A DNA stretch of 15,190 nt from Candidatus Segatella papionis. Its GTDB lineage: Bacteria > Bacteroidota > Bacteroidia > Bacteroidales > Bacteroidaceae. The stretch spans positions 1-15,190 of the forward strand of contig DBLF01000104.1 in the NCBI GenBank assembly GCA_002297965.1. Direction: 5' to 3'. Shown in pieces: positions 13,858-15,190 of the stretch (positions are counted from its first letter, which is position 1; each line of letters begins with the position of its first letter). A program made the position numbers and the translations under genes. The notes below the pieces were generated by a model. It was not told where the DNA came from. It did not search any database and was given only the letters and a program-made list of their open reading frames with translations.

Positions 13858-14042
13858 GCGTGACCTGTGACCGTGACTTTTCCATTTTTTTTAGAATGTA
13901 AAGTGTCGTATCTTGAATTATTATTTATAATTTGTAATATATAATTTTATTATTTATAATAAGGTACGCGAATGTGGCGGGAGGGATTTCTCTACCCAGC
14001 CATTCCTGAGAAAAATGGAAAAGTCACGGTCACAGGTCACGC
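13858..14042. repeat. 32-bp perfect inverted repeat around a 121-bp AT-rich segment
   Basis: 13858-13889 and 14011-14042 are exact reverse complements over 32 bp. Each arm is a GTCAC-rich repeat copy (copy 4 on the minus strand at 13858-13881, copy 5 on the plus strand at 14019-14042) plus a shared TTTTCCATTTTT flank. The 121-bp centre has no gene. The arms face a minus-strand operon on the left and the HU-like gene on the right. Confidence 0.92.
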
Positions 14043-14082
14043 TGGAGATTTTTTTCTCTATTCTGCCATATTTTTTTTGAGG

Positions 14083-14118
14083 ATGCCGAAGAAAGTGCCG
14101 AGAAAAATGCCGACGAGG
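14083..14118 (+). repeat. three tandem 12-bp units
   Basis: ATGCCGAAGAAA, GTGCCGAGAAAA and ATGCCGACGAGG in direct succession. The frame is open and would encode a 21-aa basic peptide (MPKKVPRKMPTRG...), but nothing else supports translation. Confidence 0.6.
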
Positions 14119-14128
14119 GGCGAGAAGG

Positions 14129-14162
14129 TTGGAGCAACCAAGCGATAAAAGTAGTATCTTTG
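14129..14162 (+). promoter_or_regulatory. promoter of the HU-like gene
   Basis: TATCTTTG at 14155-14162 is a perfect -7 box; the best -33 candidate is TTGG at 14129-14132, with a slightly long 22-bp spacer. It implies a leader of roughly 240 bases before the ATG at 14408. Confidence 0.6.
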
Positions 14163-14407
14163 CACTGCGTACGATGAAAGGCTGCACTCGGCATAGCTCA
14201 AGCAAGCTTGGCTCTGCTCTCGTTTGCACTTTCATTGCACTGCGATTCAGAGATGATGACGATGAGCCATAAGTTATGGCAACGGCCGATCATAAGTTAT
14301 GACCAACACGCATCATCAGTAATGACCCAGAAAAGGTCAAGCATGATGACCCTGGAAAGGGCAAGAAAGGTAAGAGTAATTTTAATGATTTAAAAACACG
14401 AAAAACT
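14163..14407 (+). other. long structured leader of the HU-like gene
   Basis: About 240 bases between promoter and ATG. It holds a stretch 14183-14230 with AGCTCAAG facing CTTGGCT around a small loop, flanked by ATGAAAG (14174-14180) and its complement CTTTCAT (14229-14235). It also has two CATAAGTTATG palindromes (in 14266-14280, where the arms reach seven bases, and at 14291-14301), and three ATGACC motifs at about 14299, 14322 and 14345. These suggest RNA structure or protein binding sites, possibly autoregulation; no known riboswitch is recognised. Confidence 0.5.
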
Positions 14408-15124
14408 ATGTTGAACTATTCAATCGTGATGAGAGCCATCAACCAGAATCTCTTCGAGATCAACCAAGCGAAGGCTCGTATCAAGGCTGCCAAGGCGGCA
14501 GGACAGGAACCGGAGAGTAAGGACACCGAACTGGTGGCAACCGAGGTGCAGAACGCCTTTGCCGTGGCACAATATGCCGAGGTGATGACCATCGAGAAGT
14601 TTGCCAAGCATATCGCCAACCACGGATGCGTCTATTCGCGAGCCGACATCGCTGCCATCCTCTACCTCGCCGTAGATGAGATGAGGGAGCAGCTCTTGGA
14701 CGGCAAGAAAATCCGACTGGGCGACTTGGGAGATTTCAGTATCTCGCTCAGCTCGAAGGGTGCGGAGAACGCCGACAAGTTTACTTCTGCCAACATCACT
14801 GGCGTGAACGTAAACTGGGAACCTGGCTCTGAATTCAAGAACCTCTTGGCTGACGCCGAATTCAACCTCGTGGCTTCTCGCTCTGCACAGGCAGCTCTGC
14901 TCAAAGCCATCAAGGCGGGAGAATCGAAGGTGGACCTTGATGCGCCAACCGATACCGACAACAATCCTTCGGGCGGCAATCCTTCGGGCGATGACGGCGG
15001 CGGCAGCTCTAGCGGCGATGGTAATACCGGGGGTGATTCGGGCGGCGGCTCAAGCTCAGGAACGGTAGATCCAGGAGATGTTGACCCAGGAAATGGTGGT
15101 TCGGAATCAGGAACCGTAGAGTAA
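14408..15124 (+). CDS. HU-HIG family DNA-binding protein with Gly/Ser/Asp-rich tail
   Basis: A 238-aa nucleoid-type protein. Residues 1-160 carry the Bacteroidales HU-like fold: LNYSIVMRAINQNL, an Ala/Lys-rich helix (20-55), MTIEKFAKHIANHGCVYSRA (60-79), the helix DIAAILYLAVDEMREQLLDG and the strand KIRLGDLGDFSISLSSKG (101-118), which matches the conserved 'LGDLGxF' core of HU/IHF proteins. Residues 180-238 are low-complexity Gly/Ser/Asp/Pro, in line with the HU-HIG description (HU fused to wHTH, Ig or glycine-rich motif). The tail is acidic, so it may modulate DNA binding or solubility. The gene is divergent from the DUF3987 cluster with which such genes are often found. It likely organises or regulates nearby DNA; specific targets are unknown. 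Confidence 0.88.
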   Translation: MLNYSIVMRAINQNLFEINQAKARIKAAKAAGQEPESKDTELVATEVQNAFAVAQYAEVMTIEKFAKHIANHGCVYSRADIAAILYLAVDEMREQLLDGKKIRLGDLGDFSISLSSKGAENADKFTSANITGVNVNWEPGSEFKNLLADAEFNLVASRSAQAALLKAIKAGESKVDLDAPTDTDNNPSGGNPSGDDGGGSSSGDGNTGGDSGGGSSSGTVDPGDVDPGNGGSESGTVE

Positions 15125-15135
15125 AAGCTCCCTTG

Positions 15136-15156
15136 CCGGGGATTTCAAATCCCCGG
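15136..15156. repeat. REP-like palindrome D, after the HU-like gene
   Basis: CCGGGGATT and AATCCCCGG, nine-base arms around TCA, then AACGCCTACGGG as in palindrome B. No T-run follows, so a terminator role is possible but not canonical. Confidence 0.9.
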
Positions 15157-15190
15157 AACGCCTACGGGTATAATGCTTTTGCCCTTACAG

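Larger units (their letters stand above)
13701..14154. other. repeat-rich divergent intergenic region
   Basis: No convincing gene. It contains the inverted repeat pair described separately, a very AT-rich centre (about 13890-13965), an outer 12-bp inverted pair (TTTCTTCGGCAT at 13783-13794 and ATGCCGAAGAAA at 14083-14094), and three tandem 12-bp units at 14083-14118. Confidence 0.7.

Noticed and set aside
14083..14148. 21-codon basic peptide frame
   Set aside because: It is built of 12-bp tandem repeats, lies before the HU promoter, and has no ribosome site.
1..15190. tRNA or rRNA genes as integration targets
   Set aside because: I saw no TTCGA/CCA-type tRNA arm patterns or rRNA sequence; the duplicated site is instead a protein-coding 3' end.

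Overview
The window looks like an accessory stretch of a Bacteroidales chromosome, most likely Prevotella/Segatella-like. This rests on TAnnTTTG promoter -7 boxes (with TTTG-like -33 boxes 19-22 bp upstream), near absence of Shine-Dalgarno sequences, an HU-HIG type DNA-binding protein, a DUF3987/CHC2-TOPRIM gene cluster typical of the order, and several dispersed short intergenic repeats. Species assignment is inference. Base composition shifts sharply near 10.5 kb, from AT-rich genes on the left to GC-rich minus-strand genes on the right.

Layout. (1) 1-2245: end of a surface polysaccharide locus. It holds a family 2 glycosyltransferase broken at a C9 run, an intact NAD-dependent sugar epimerase, and a deletion remnant of rfbC fused directly behind the epimerase. 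(2) 2459-6014: three overlapping genes: a 750-aa predicted PIN-like/coiled-coil/two-transmembrane protein and two unrecognised partners. (3) 6086-6918: a promoter and a two-gene cassette resembling a GNAT toxin-antitoxin module. (4) 6903-9950: a 3-kb cargo segment bracketed by direct repeats whose left copy contains the 3' end of the GNAT gene. It holds a small ORF broken at an A9 run, an IS66 orf1-like remnant, and a promoter-driven pair of an AAA15/21-type ATPase and a small PD-(D/E)XK-like protein, which is the best candidate for an undescribed defence system. (5) 10012-10536: a second toxin-antitoxin cassette with an intact antitoxin, a truncated RelE-like toxin and a strong terminator. 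(6) 10565-13700: a minus-strand cluster of a small unknown protein, a DUF3987 P-loop protein, a CHC2/TOPRIM primase-like protein and a DUF5675-like protein. (7) 13701-14407: a repeat-rich divergent intergenic region with a 32-bp perfect inverted repeat. (8) 14408-15124: an HU-HIG protein with a Gly/Ser/Asp-rich tail, followed by a palindromic repeat.

Taken together, regions 2-5 read as a small island of competition or defence cassettes between a polysaccharide locus and a conserved replication-like gene cluster. Signs of repeated insertion and deletion are plentiful: rfbC remnant, IS66 remnant, truncated toxin, duplicated flanks and five copies of a GTCAC-rich repeat. Functions are read from motifs only; no database search was possible.
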